Shown here: positions 35,862 to 46,966 of the stretch, piece by piece
Layout of the letters: each line of letters begins with the position of its first letter
How positions within the stretch are numbered: the stretch's first letter is position 1
Source of the DNA: Petrosia ficiformis
Lineage: Eukaryota; Porifera; Demospongiae; Haplosclerida; Petrosiidae
DNA: 64,000 nt
Direction: 5' to 3'
Assembly: GCA_947044365.1 (NCBI GenBank)
Contig: OX345636.1
Coordinates: forward strand, 38,505,200-38,569,199
Notes under the pieces: model-generated
Database searches by the model: none
Told to the model about the DNA's origin: nothing
The model's input: only the letters and a program-made list of their open reading frames with translations
Program-made: the position numbers and the translations under genes

Positions 35862-35892
<31 letters not shown>

Positions 35893-36123
35893 ATATATAT
35901 ATAATTTATATATATATATATACATTTTACATACCATGCTGGGTGTCAGAGAGAAACCAACTCCAACCCATCCTGTTGTGTCCGCAGAAACGGTAAACTC
36001 AACATTTTCTCCAGACACGGCCCATGACACTTCATAGCCACTATTTGACATTGAACCAGTACATTGAGCATTTGAAAAACGTGCAGTAGTAACAGCAACA
36101 AGAAAAAGAAGAATACGATTCAT
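35191..36123 (-). CDS. Signal peptide and first DOMON unit (three exons)
   Basis: Exons 35935-36123 (start to phase 0), 35752-35810 (0 to 2) and 35191-35447 (2 to 1, donor GTAAGT). The ATG at 36123 opens MNRILLFLVAVTTARFSNA, a good signal peptide with likely cleavage before QCTGSMSN. The domain reads GYEVSWAVSGENVEFTVS, GWVGVGFSLTPSM, PNSDIVVGATDN, RWASGRFTPSLD, MSFRRTLVTGDDQDLDLNQC, and closes FGFHGFGDNNRGVFETQLC. This DOMON fold is shared with dopamine beta-monooxygenase N-termini and cytochrome-type proteins. A TATA box lies 56 bp upstream. It joins the second DOMON unit in phase (QDCVD then TISSSS). Confidence 0.9.
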
Positions 36124-36178
36124 TGCCGTTTCAAAGCTCGCCGTGTTCTACACTGCAGAACATCTTTCAATGTAACAG

Positions 36179-36186
36179 TATTTATA
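36179..36186 (-). promoter_or_regulatory. TATA box of the large gene
   Basis: Minus-strand TATAAATA sits about 56 bases upstream of the ATG at 36123, which would place transcription start near 36150 and give a 5' UTR of about 30 bases. The DOMON copy starting at 46262 lacks this upstream sequence. Confidence 0.55.
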
Positions 36187-36644
36187 CATAACCGGAAGTA
36201 TGCCGTGGCTTCTGAAATATAGAGTAAGCCACCGATTGTTGAACATATCTAATTTCGGACATTCAAATTATGCAAATACAAGCACGCAGAGCTCTCATTT
36301 TTGGATCACAGTAAGATTTGAACCTTAGCTGTGTGCATACCAAAAATGATCTGCCGATGATGAAATACGTAGACTTTACGGCCACAAATCCTGACCGTCT
36401 GAATCAAGCAAACGTCGGATAGATATCAAAAGACGGATTCGCTCCTGTAAACCTTAAAAGAGAAGCAAATAGATTATTTGTTGCATACATGAAGTAGTGT
36501 CAGTTATTCTCTAAACAATGTCTAAGCCTTGTCTTATAGGATTTTGAGTCCAACGAGTTACCGCAGGCAATAGGCGGTATATTCGGCCACGCCCATTATG
36601 AAATGTTATATATAACTCAAACGCTTTACATGAATTTCTTTAAC
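36187..36644. other. Intergenic stretch
   Basis: Upstream of the large gene and downstream of the ULP1/PHD pseudogene. Locally higher GC than the introns. No repeat or gene recognised. Confidence 0.5.
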
Positions 36645-37619
36645 TACAATTGTTCTTTTCTTTTTCTGTAACATTTACTGCATAACCAAGCATATGATTC
36701 ATCATCCCATGCTTTGGGATTAAATACTTCACACATTTTGTGAAACCAAACATCACAGTTAGTACATTCTATCATTCTAATGGTTGGAGTTTCTGGTAGA
36801 CGACAACTGCAATGAACAATAACAGGTATTTCCTTCTTTACAACCTGACTAGGTTCCAAATGGCGATGCACTGATGGAAATGATAATGCTGTTGATCTTT
36901 GTAAACAATTGTACAGGTGGTTTCTCAATTCACTTTGAATGTAGTCTTTCGTGAGGCATTTCACCATCACATAATATGGTTGCACATGCCATTGCATATA
37001 ATCCACAATCTTTAATTCCGCTCTGTTTGCAAACATTAATAAGTTCAATCTTGATACTTCTTCTCGGTGTCCGTACAATACTACAAATTTGACATATTGT
37101 GTCGTCACTTATATTTTCATCACTTATACTGTCAAAGACTTGTACACCTGTAAGTAAATAATTTGTATATATATATACATTGTACATGGAAACGTAAACA
37201 CCACCATATAAAATCATAGCACACACTAGTAATAAGATATCATTTTCTAATGCTTTTTAATGCTATTGTTATAGTGATGTGTAGGTAAAATACACATTCC
37301 AACCCTATATAATAATTACAGATACATAACAAATTAGTAATACCTGATCTGCAATTAATATTAGACACAGTGATCCAATAATTACCATTCACATGAAGAA
37401 TCTGCACAAAACGTCCCCTCTGAGTGGACAAATTATACTCTTTACCATATGCTGGATCTTCCAACCCACCAATGGCAAACTGATCTCTCAGTAGCAGTTG
37501 ATAACGAATAATACATGTACATGTTAGTTCTTCCCCATTCAATAGTAGTGACATATTGGCTAAAACTGCTCCATCAACATCAAGATGATCCTCGTCAGCA
37601 CTGTCTGACGACAATTCCA
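36645..37619 (-). pseudogene. Broken ULP1-type protease with PHD finger
   Basis: Exon 37344-37619 begins MELSSDSADEDHLDVDGAVL and contains RFVQILHVNGNYWITVSNI. An intron with donor GTATTA and acceptor acttacag joins RSG to VQVFDSISDE in exon 36645-37147. CKQSGIKDCGLYAMACA follows, the Gln/Cys motif of C48 (ULP1/SENP) cysteine proteases. A PHD zinc finger (CSCRLPETPTIRMIECTNCD, then WFHKMC and WLCSKC) ends the protein. Two defects are visible. The catalytic His of the HW pair is Tyr (NYW). A single-base frameshift at about 36945-36970 separates LCDGEMPHERL from the frame carrying YIQSELRNHLYNC. Similar ULP1 ORFs are often carried by transposons, so a mobile origin is possible. It sits between two DOMON genes on the same strand. 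Confidence 0.75.
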
Positions 37620-37937
37620 TAGTGGTAGGTTCTTTGTTGACTGCAACACATAGTATATGTATTATAATATTACCTACACATACTTGCCATTCATGACTAC
37701 TTACTTCTTGCTACTCTCTTGTCTTTCTCAGAGAGACGTTTGACTAAACTGCCCTCATCAGAGTTATCTGCTTCTTACCTATAGTATGCCAAACATTTGT
37801 GTACATATATATCCAAAAATAACAAAATAACTTAATTCCTGTTTTCATTTCCACTAAACTGTCATCATCACACACACCTCTAGTTTTACGAGTTACCTGC
37901 TTCTTACCTGTAGTATGCCAAACATTCATGTACATAT

Positions 37938-38025
37938 AAGTGCTGGGCGATATTACAATTTTTATATCGATATATTATGATATGGACAAAATATCATAAT
38001 ATCGATATATTGTGAACTTTTGACC
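37938..38025 (+). mobile_element. End of a hAT-type element (same family as 18114)
   Basis: Starts agtgctgggcgatattacaa and follows the left end of the 18114-18533 element for about 85 bp to gaacttttgac. The opposite end was not found nearby. Truncated copy. Confidence 0.7.
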
Positions 38026-38421
38026 TCCAGCTCCACCCACAATTAACTATATACAAATTGTGAGGAAAACATGCAGGACACAGCAGATGCAACTAAGTTG
38101 AACTAACATGGTGGAAATGTGGAAGAAAGGTCAACTACATAAGATAAAAGTGTCCTGTCAAGAGAAAACAGTCATGCAGGAATTAGAAATTCTAATCCCC
38201 GCTACGGCCCAGCAGTTCACAATAACTGGGAAAGATACATAGTGGTTATATAGAATAGTCTGATTTTTTTTGCTTCCAGCAGTCTTCTAGCAATAACATG
38301 ACTGCTGACCCAGTATATGTAATTGCTTTCAATGTTTACCCATCAATGGTAGACTGGTATATAGCAGCATTGATGCTAATGGTGAACACCATCCCACCCA
38401 TGCAGTTATTGTGGCTATAAA

Positions 38422-38457
<36 letters not shown>

Positions 38458-38459
38458 CA

Positions 38460-38850
38460 ATCCACTCTGTATTGGAGAATTTAGCTGTACACAGCCTATT
38501 ACAAAAGGACTGAGTCAGCAGTGACAACTTTGTTGTGGTTTTCCAACAGTGAAAACTGATCCACAATTACTAATGGCAAATATGCTTACAAGTAGAATCT
38601 GGGCTTCAATACATACCTCTCCCAACACGACCAGCACTTCACCAGAATAGGTTTGCAATTTTACTTGTGAACTTTGAAAGCTATAAGATGAGCCATGGGT
38701 GATTGAACACAGTATCACATAGATGGTCAACAAGTGCCACTGCAGCAGGCAGGACCAAAGCAGCAGCATCTTACTGCTGTCAATGTTTCTATATAGTTGA
38801 TAACTACTGTTCCATTCAAATAAGGATACCAGTGGAAACATGGAATGGGG
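38460..38850 (-). pseudogene. Possible retrotransposon protease-region remnant
   Basis: A minus ORF contains SSQVKLQTYSGEVLVVLGEV, which resembles the segment after the active-site Asp in Ty3/Gypsy aspartic proteases. A shifted frame then reads LPLVIVDQFSLLENHN. Frames change and no active-site motif is present, so this is a weak call. An (AT)n run at 38424-38455 follows. Confidence 0.35.
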
Positions 38851-38959
38851 ATATTGGAACCATTCTCAATGTTCAGCGAGGAACTACATGAAGATCATTA
38901 CTAAATCCTGTTCACATTCACAATGACCTCAAAATTATCGTGTAGTGGCTTTATATGTA

Positions 38960-39055
38960 TAGTGTAGGCTCTTCCATATAACTCCACATAAGTACTTACA
39001 CCACTATACAAAATACAAAGACCTGTATTTATGTAGGGTTATATGGAAGTGGTTA
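38960..39055. repeat. Imperfect inverted repeat
   Basis: cttccatataactccacataa and ttatgtagggttatatggaag are near reverse complements about 55 bp apart. A small foldback element is likely. Confidence 0.6.
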
Positions 39056-39243
39056 GTTTAATTTTAGGTCCTACGTTAACCTATCAGCTCATCACTTGCA
39101 ACTGAAATGCACGGGCGGCCATTTTTTCGATCCCATCCCTACATAGAGAGTACTCCCGTACTCTCTGATACAATATATCTTAGACAATTTGTTTTGGATT
39201 ATGCCGCTATTATTCAAAGCGCTTAATAATATAAAATGCCTAC

Positions 39244-40200
39244 CTTCGCAATCTTGTAGACACAGTTGAGTTGAGAATACACCAAGGTTACTATGAAAAC
39301 TAAATATTGCTGGAGAGTTGTAGTTAATCACAGGACCGCCCCAAGCTCTGAGTAAATGCACACATTGATTTAGGTCAAGATCTTGATTATTATCATCAGT
39401 AGTGACAAGAGCACGTCTAAAACTCATTGTAGTTCTGCCATCCTGTATATTGATTTCAGTGTTTTCCAGATTTTGTTGAGAATCAAATGTTGGAAGAATA
39501 CGTTGATTTGCAACCCATCTATAGTGTATGTAATGAATAATTAAGTTATAAATGAAACAAGTAAACTTTCAGTTCATTAAAATTATACTCTACTAGAAAT
39601 AAAGTATATTATTGCTTGAAAGAATTACTTTGAAGGGTGAAGGGTACTTCTTTGTACCGTGATATAAAAATATTACCGATATACATAATATATATATATA
39701 TAATGAGGGATCCAAATAGTATGGATCCCGGTAAAACATAATATGTTTAATGCTTTTTGGTATTGATAAACTAATGAATTTGAAATTCATACCTGTCCTC
39801 AACAAAAGATAGCATGCCGCCATCAGTAGCACCAACAACAATATCTGAGTTTGGCTGTATAAAGTCAATGTAATATAATAGTGGAAATGTTCATAAATAA
39901 AGTATAGCTATACAAATATGTACACATAACAGTATAAACATTGTATATAAACTTTACATACCATTGTGGGTGTCAGAGAGAACCCTATTCCAACCCATCC
40001 TGTTGTATCCACAGAAACAGTAAAGTCAACATTTCCAACAGATATGGACCATGATACTTCATAGTTTCCACTTGATAATGATCCTTCACATTGAGGTGAT
40101 TGTGTTGGTGTAGGAATGACTATTGAAGTACCTGTGGTGAAAATGCTAGATGATGATGCCGGTGTAGGAACATCCATTGTAGAACTACTTGAAATCATAT
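39244..40200 (-). CDS. DOMON unit U3 of the upstream DOMON gene
   Basis: Exons 39962-40200 (phase 1 to 0), 39793-39854 (0 to 2) and 39244-39518 (2 to 1). It has the linker DMISSSSTMDVPTPASSSSI, then QCEGSLSSGNYEVSWSISVG, GWVGIGFSLTPTM, PNSDIVVGATDGG, MSFRRALVTTDDNNQDLDLN, and IFSFHSNLGVFSTQLC. The third exon starts RWVANQRILPTFD where the other units have RWASG. No stop seen. The exon leaves at phase 1, but no following exon of this gene was recognised before the ULP1 pseudogene. It might instead splice to the second DOMON unit at 34270. Confidence 0.82.
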
Positions 40201-41731
40201 CTACAAGATAGTGTTGTTTTAGTTAACCATGACTATAACTAAAACCCCTTTTAGTAAAGGCATGATGACTAGCAAACCAAACTATAATTAAATTATAAGT
40301 CTATTGCAAATAACTATAACTAACTAAAATGAAAATAAGCCAATAATAGGCACTTTTAGTTAGCTATCGAAAACTCTTTTAATAAGCCTAATGTTTTTTT
40401 TGGTAATTATAACTATAACTAAAAGTGGTCCTACATTATTGTCCAAATAATAGAACACTACTACAAGAGTTCAAATTAAATTAGCCATTTTCATGGTCTT
40501 ATCCTTGACACCAATTACAAACATTTAGAGCTCTTGCAATGCTAGGAACACACTCCCAACTGCATAGGGGTCAAATGTCGCATGTAATTTATGACATCAG
40601 TCCTCTAAGGGTTAAGTACAACATAAATGATTAGTTTATTATTGTATGGCTAAACATGTACAAGGTGCTTTATGCTATACAGTTAAAACATGAAAGAGCT
40701 AGTCACAGATTATCTGTATGCTTACTAATGAATATAATAAGCCCATAAATACACTGAAAATAAATTATTTGTTAATTCAATTATTGGTTACATCAGTTTC
40801 ATCAGTGTTCTATTTGTTGTTGAATATGAGTAGCCACAAATAGCTTTGCGCAATTTAGTTAATGAGCCAAATCATTCCTTATTAACCGATTACATGCGAA
40901 ATTATTAAATACATAATACATAGAGCAATGATTTAGCTCATTAACTAAGTTATGTTCATAATTAATTATACTTTTATAGAGCAGCTAATCCTGTGTACTA
41001 TAAACAAATATTGAGAGTATGCTGTCACATTCACTAACAGATAGAACACAAAAGCGAAACATAATTATGTATGATATGTTTTAACCGATGAAATTGGTTA
41101 AAACAACAAATCAGTTTTTAGAGTGTAATGACGGAATAGTTGACTGGTCAAGAGCAACAGTAGAGTAATATACAAAAGAGTATAATACTCAACTTAAGAT
41201 AGGTATTGTTTGGGACTATAAGATTAAAAAAAACTATAAGAAATTAAAGTAATTGCAAATAAAAAAATAACTCTAATTTTAATACACTGCAAAAAAAATA
41301 ACTAATTCTGTAACGATGCAAGGAATAATAATTATAATTTAATCGGTCATGTAGGTTATTATGACTGCATGGTGACATACAATGTACATGTACGTATGTA
41401 CATGTACTATAATACAATTATCATCCAATAAGCAGTTCAATTTCTTTATACTGTCTAGTTGATACACAAAGAAGCAGAATAAATGCTTTAATTAAGGTTT
41501 ACTTTAAATTTGTGCAGATAATAGACAGGGCATTTGAGTACATCTATGTTATCATGCAGTCATAACATCCTGTATCCATGACTAAATTATAATTTGAATC
41601 CTTGCAATTATACCAACAAATACATTTATTATTTTAACAATTCTATTTTTGCAGTGATATAGACAATTGATTTTGGATTAGCCCGCTATTATCCTGACCA
41701 CTTAATAATACAAAATGATAATTATACTTAC
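40201..41731 (-). other. Intron between DOMON units U2 and U3
   Basis: Largely a copy of 42733-44766 (shared blocks such as gatagtg.tgttttagttaacc and atcagtgttctatttgttg), so the DOMON unit and its intron were duplicated together. It carries a tgcaaaaa-ended element at 41285-41656. No exon seen. Confidence 0.7.
41285..41656. mobile_element. Small transposon with CACTGCAAAAA ends (M2 family)
   Basis: Begins cactgcaaaaaaaataa and ends aattctatttttgcagtg. Related copies lie at 44343-44691, 62010-62435 and at the window edge (63980). Internal matches include gtacagtt/gttgcaagga-like and tctgcttctttgta blocks. Non-coding. The target duplication is not clear here. Confidence 0.75.
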
Positions 41732-42732
41732 CTACACAATCTTGTAGACAAAACTGAGTTGAGAATACACCACGGTTGCTACCATGATAACCAAATGATG
41801 CTGGAGCGTTGTAAGTACTCACAGTACCACCCCAAGTGCTGAGTAAATGCACACATTGATTTAGGTCAAGATCTTGATTATTTTCACCAGTAACAAGAGC
41901 ACGTCTAAAACTCATTGTAGTTCTGCCATCCTGTATATTTATTTCAGTGTTTTCCAGGTTTTGTTGAGTATCAAATGGTGGAGGAAAGTATCCACTTGCC
42001 CACCTATAGTATATGTAATGAATTATAACTGAAACAAGTAAACTTTAAGTTCAGTCAGGAATAGACACGAAAGTGACACTTTTCTTCTAAAAAATGTGTA
42101 TTATTGCATGAAAGTATTACCATTAACCGGGTACTTGAGAGTACCTTGATATAAAGAATTACCATGATATAAAAAAATGAAAAGAATTTTAGTGTAAAAC
42201 TGGAGAGTGTTTGTCTTAAAAACAAAGCTCCCAGTCTACAAAAAAGGTGAACTTATAAAGTTGTATAGAGCTGTATGAGATAACTATACTTAAACTATAA
42301 CTATATATATGATACTATAATTATATAATTACCGTCAGTAACAATTTCGAAATTCATACCTGTCCTCAACAAAAGATAACATGCCATTAGTAGCACCAAC
42401 AACAATATCTGAGTTTGGCTGTATAATTATATAGTCATTGAAATATAATAGTCATAAATAACAGTATAAACATTATATATAAAGTTTACATACCATGCTG
42501 GGTGTCAGAGAGAACCCTATTCCAACCCATCCTGTTGTATCCACAGAAACAGTAAAGTCAACATTTCCAACAGATACGGACCATGATACTTCATAGTCTC
42601 CACTTGATAATGATCCTTCACATTGAGGTGATTGTATTGGTGTAGGATTGACTACTGAACTTCTTGTGGTGAAAATGCTAGATGATAATGTTGGTGTAGG
42701 AACATCCATTGTAGAACTACTTGAAATCGTAT
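41732..42732 (-). CDS. DOMON unit U2 of the upstream DOMON gene
   Basis: Exons 42494-42732, 42360-42418 and 41732-42003, same phases as U3. It has the linker DTISSSSTMDVPTPTLSSSI, then CEGSLSSGDYEVSWSVSVG, GWVGIGFSLTPSM, PNSDIVVGATNGML, RWASGYFPPPFD, LNQCVHLLSTWGG, and SFGYHGSNRGVFSTQFC. Met before PNSD and His in FGYHG are kept. Intact as read. Most similar to U3, consistent with the duplicated introns. Confidence 0.85.
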
Positions 42733-43289
42733 CTACAAGATAGTGATGTTTTAGTTAACCATAACTATAACTAAAACCCCTTTTAGTAAAGGCATGATGA
42801 CTAGCAAACCAAACTATAACTAAATTATAAGTCTATTGCAAATAAATGTAACTAACTAAAATAAGCCAATAATGGGCACTTTTAGTTAGCTATCTAAAAC
42901 TCCAAGAATAAACTTTTTTTAAGTAATTATATATACATGTAACTAAAATTGTGATAAACTAGACATATTTAACTATAACTAAAAGTGGTCCTACATTATT
43001 GTCCTACAAAAAGAACAGTTCAAATTAAATAAGAAAAAAATAATTATTTTATACAAACTTTTGTCATAAGTGACAACCCAATAAACTAATCACATATGTT
43101 GTAGTAAAAATACACTGTGCCTTGGCATCTAAAAATTATAACTCAATGTATTGTGATAATGTCCTTCAACTGCATGTAGCATACCATCCATATACTCTTC
43201 ATAATATCTATATGCATTAAGCACCTAGATGAATATTTCTCTGTTTACTTTTTACTTCAACTGAATTAATGTGTCAATAATACATTAAT

Positions 43290-43545
43290 AGCTTGGGCAA
43301 ACAAAACGACCCCACTGCATGTTGGCACCAGCTACACCCACGATATCAGGTTTAACAGAAAAGGAAATGTGTCAGCTACCCACCAGATTGTGCGGCGGAG
43401 TCACACAATCCCCAAATTGCATGGGAGGTGAGGGGGCTGTGCCCCCTTCTAACTCCCCTTAATGGGGAGACATCCCCTTTAAAATTCCCCCCAGGTTTGA
43501 TACTTAGGGCAAAGGGCGGCCAAAATACCATCAACGTTTTTAGCC
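43290..43545. mobile_element. GC-rich copy-specific insertion
   Basis: About 255 bp with much higher GC than the surroundings, between sequences that are nearly adjacent in the sister intron (near 40483). Probably an inserted repeat. No family recognised and no clear target duplication. Confidence 0.45.
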
Positions 43546-44342
43546 ATTTTCGTGGTCTTATCAATTACAAACATTTAGAGTGCTTGCATTGCTGGGAACA
43601 CACTCCCAACTGCATAGGGGTCAAATGTCACATGTAATATATTACATCAGTCCTCTAAGGGTTAAGTACAACATAAATGATTTAATTTATTATTGTATGG
43701 CTAAACATGTACAAGGTGAATTGTGCTGAACAGTTAAAACATGAAAGAGCTAATCACAGATTATCTGTATGCTTGCTAATGAATATAATAATAAGCGTAT
43801 ATGAAAAAAATGATTTGTTAATTTAACAAATTTTATTGGTTACATCAGTTTCATCAGTGTTCTATTTGTTGCTGAATATGAGTAGCCACAAATAGCTTTG
43901 CGCAATTTAGTTAATAAGCCAAATCATTCTTTATTAACCGATTATGTGTGAAATTATTAAATCTTACATAGTGTATACATAGAGCAATGATTCAGCTCAT
44001 TAGCTAAGTTATGTTCATAATTAATTATTCTTATAAAGCAGATAATACAGTGTACTATAAACAAATATTGAGAGTATTCTCTCACATTCACTAACAGATA
44101 CAGCCCAGAAGCAAAACAAATAATTATATATGATATGTTTTAACCGATGAAATTGGTGAAAACAACAAATCAGTTATTAGAGTGTAATGACGGAATAGTT
44201 GACTGGTCAAGAGCAACAGTAGAGTAATTTACAAAAGAGTATGATACTCAACTTAAGATAGGTATTGTATAGGAGTAAAAACACAATAAGAAATTAAAGT
44301 AATTGCAAATAAAAAATAACTCTAATTTCAATACAATAATTA

Positions 44343-44691
44343 CACTGCAAAAAAAAAAAAAGAAATTCTGTAACGCTGCCAGGAATAATATAATAAAATT
44401 GATCATGTAGGTTACTATAACTGCATGGTGATATGCAATGTACATGTACGTACACTATCTATAATCCAATTATAATCCAATAATAATGATTGCAGTTCAA
44501 TTCATTTATACTGTCCAGTTGATATACAAAGAAGCAGAACAAATTTGTGCAGATATTAGACAGGGCATTTGAGTACATCTATGTTATCATGAAGTCATAA
44601 CATCCTGTATTCCTAACTAAATTATAATTTGAATCCTTGCAATTATACTAACAAATACATTTGTTATTTTAACAATTCGATTTTTGCAGTG
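44343..44691. mobile_element. M2-family transposon
   Basis: Begins cactgcaaaaaaaaaaaaag and ends aattcgatttttgcagtg. It is the duplicate of 41285-41656, carried along with the intron. Confidence 0.75.
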
Positions 44692-44766
44692 ATATAGACA
44701 ATTGATTTTGGATTATCCCACTATTATCCTGAGCACTTAATAATACAAAATAATATTTATACCTAC

Positions 44767-45594
44767 CTACACAATCTTGTAGACAAAGTTGAGTTTCGAA
44801 TACATCACGATTGTTATCACCAAAACCATGATAACCAAATGAAACTGAACCACCCATAGCTCTGAGTAAATACACACATTGATTTAGGTTAAGATCTTGA
44901 TCATCACCAGTAACAAGAGCACGTGTAAAATTCATTGTAGTTCTTCCATCCTGTATATTTATTTCTGTTTCTAACAAGTTTTATTGAGTATCTAATGGTG
45001 GAAGAGACGTTGCACTTGCACACCTATAGTGTATGTAATAAATAATTAAGTTATAAACTGAAACAAGTAAACTTTCAGTTCATTAAAATTATACTCTACT
45101 GGAAATAAAGTATAATATTGCATGAAAGAATTACTATGGACTAGTGCTGGCCAATGGTACTTGTAGATATAAAAAATTATTGATATGTATATACTTGATG
45201 AAAAACATTTGATTGCATAACTGGAGAATGTTTGTTTTAAAAATAGTCCATTGAAACCTGTGTTATAGTGTTGTACTAACCCCAGAGTTCATAACACACT
45301 AGTGTTAAAAATGTTCTAGTGCATTGCAGTGCCAGAAAATTCTAGCAAAACTTGAGGCAAATGACCCATTGTACCCCCCTCCACCCACCGACCCTCTTAT
45401 ATGGAACTCTGACTTTAAAAACAACACTTCCACCAATCCTACCTAAATATATTTATAACTATAATTATTGTTTGAAATTCATACCTGTCCTCAACATAAG
45501 ACATGCCATTAGTAGCACCAACAACAATATCTGAGTTTGGCTGTATATAGTCAGTGGAAAATGTTCATAAATAAAGTGTACACATAAGAGCACA

Positions 45595-45633
<39 letters not shown>

Positions 45634-45712
45634 TATATGTATATATATATATATATATTACATATAGTATGATGGTGACATCATCCCTTTGATGTGGTGA
45701 GTCCTATATATA

Positions 45713-45780
<68 letters not shown>

Positions 45781-46014
45781 GTATATAGAGTTTATAGACA
45801 TTCCATATGTGCACTATGCAGATCTCACAATATATTGTATATAGCATGTTGATAGGTCCTATATACTGTTTATAGGACCCTTGTTTTGTGTCCTCGGATG
45901 TGATCTAGCCCGGCCTCACAGGCCCGGGCTATAATCCTCGAACACAAACTCAGGTCCTATATTTTGTATATAGGACCTATTAGCATACTATATATATATT
46001 ACATATATAATAAT

Positions 46015-46064
<50 letters not shown>

Positions 46065-46262
46065 TTTACATACCATACTGGGTGTCAGAGAGAAACCAAC
46101 TCCAACCCATCCTGTTGTGTCCGCAGAAACGTTAAACTCAACATTTTCTCCAGACACGGCCCATGACACTTCATAGCCACTATTTGACATTGAACCAGTA
46201 CATTGAGCATTTGAAACACGTGCAGTAGTAACAGCAACAAGAAAGAGAAGAATACAATTCAT
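44767..46262 (-). pseudogene. DOMON unit U1 with signal peptide and in-frame stop
   Basis: Exons 46074-46262, 45485-45540 and 44767-45023, same plan as the intact unit at 35191-36123. The ATG at 46262 opens MNCILLFLVAVTTARVSNA, then QCTGSMSNSGYEVSWAVSG and GWVGVGFSLTPSM. The third exon starts RCASATSLPPLDTQ followed by TAA where the others have CAA, then continues in frame as NLLETEINIQDG to VFETQLCLQDC. The tryptophan of RWASG is also changed to Cys. A 596-bp transposon begins 14 bases upstream of the ATG, replacing the promoter seen in the 36123 copy. The introns are swollen by AT repeats. Probably not functional, unless the stop is a sequence error. Confidence 0.78.
45600..46062. repeat. 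(AT)n tracts around a GC-rich hairpin
   Basis: Long AT dinucleotide runs at 45601-45657, 45709-45776 and 46019-46061. Between them 45852-45980 is a nested palindrome: ataggtcctata at the outside, ttgtgtcctcggat / atcctcgaacacaa inside, tagcccgg / cccgggcta at the centre. It is likely a foldback element inserted in the AT tract. Confidence 0.75.
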
Positions 46263-46275
46263 CTTTAATCTTTAA

Positions 46276-46871
46276 GGTTGTAGTCTTTTCGGTGGGCGGA
46301 TGCTACTCCAATCAGTTTCTAGTCTTGCAAGCTTCTTGCTGCATACAATCTGGTTCCATTCTGTATTTTTTGGAAGCCACACCCACCCGGGGGTATAATT
46401 ATTGGGCCTAAATGTTTTCACTGATAGTTTATTTTCAGAAACAAACCTAGTGGAGGGGGCGGTGGGTGGGAAACAATGGCGGGTAACTGTAGTTGCTCTC
46501 TGAGAAAGATCGGAGTTTGATAGTGCCTAGAAAGGTAGATTTTATGGTTTCAGTGAAAAGCTACAGAATTCAGCTTTCTTCAGCCTCTTGTAACTATAAA
46601 AGTAAAATGAATTTCCAGAAAACGGCTCTATTTGTTTTCTCTAAATGCATTGTACTTGGTGCATGCCATGATTGGTGGGCGTGGCTTTCTCCGTTGTGTA
46701 CTTATTGCGATTACAAAAATGGACATTTTATATATGTTTTATCAATTCCAGGACCCTATAAAGGTGATTAGAAGATATGAAGGTTGCCATTACACCAGGT
46801 TAGAGTCATATTATATAATATTCTATTTTGAAACTGATTGGAGTCGCATCCGCCCACTCCCTAGTACCACC
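46276..46871. mobile_element. 596-bp element flanked by TTAA
   Basis: TTAA at 46272-46275 and 46872-46875. The inverted ends begin GGTTGTA and end TACCACC, then share gtgggcggatgc and actccaatcagtttc (about 46 bp with gaps). TTAA duplications are used by piggyBac and Kolobok elements. No transposase was seen, although the right half has a short ORF fragment YYTRLESYYIIFYFETDW-like shared with the second copy at 56631. It lies directly in front of the U1 DOMON start. Confidence 0.75.
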
Positions 46872-46874
46872 TTA

Positions 46875-46966
46875 ACAGTTAAACTTAGCAGTATCATTAA
46901 TTAAGAAAGTTAACATATTAACAGTTAAACTTAGCAGTATCATTAATTAAGAAAGTTAACATATTA
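46875..46966. repeat. Two tandem copies of a 46-bp unit
   Basis: Unit acagttaaacttagcagtat.. is repeated exactly once (46875 and 46921), immediately after the TTAA element. Confidence 0.9.

Larger units (their letters stand above)
337..36123 (-). other. Gene model: giant DOMON-mucin-NIDO-AMOP-VWD-EGF protein
   Basis: This entry joins the minus-strand exons listed below into one candidate gene. It starts at the signal-peptide ATG at 36123 and leaves the window after the exon ending at 337. All 32 exons have GT..AG borders that I could place, and every junction phase matches. Domain borders are mostly phase 1: a donor after G joins an acceptor exon starting AT, giving Asp-Thr at each mucin linker. 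Summed coding length is about 8.75 kb, or about 2,900 residues. The order is signal peptide, DOMON, DOMON, mucin-like, NIDO, AMOP, VWD, post-VWD, Ig-like, seven EGF, mucin-like, NIDO, AMOP, VWD, post-VWD. Phase-1 compatibility is also expected of shuffled modules, so two adjacent genes split near 12.3-13.8 kb cannot be excluded. NIDO-AMOP-VWD is the core of vertebrate MUC4 and related adhesive glycoproteins. A secreted or surface role is inferred. Transcript evidence would be decisive. Confidence 0.55.
42733..44766 (-). other. Intron between DOMON units U1 and U2
   Basis: Second copy of the duplicated intron. It has an extra GC-rich segment at about 43290-43545 (with the inverted pair tgaggggg.ctgtgccccct and ccccttaatggggagacatcccc) that is absent from the 40201 copy, and an M2 element at 44343-44691. 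No exon seen. Confidence 0.7.

Noticed and set aside
46493..46904. Plus-strand ORFs at 46493-46771 and 46632-46904
   Set aside because: They lie inside the TTAA-flanked element and show no recognised domain.
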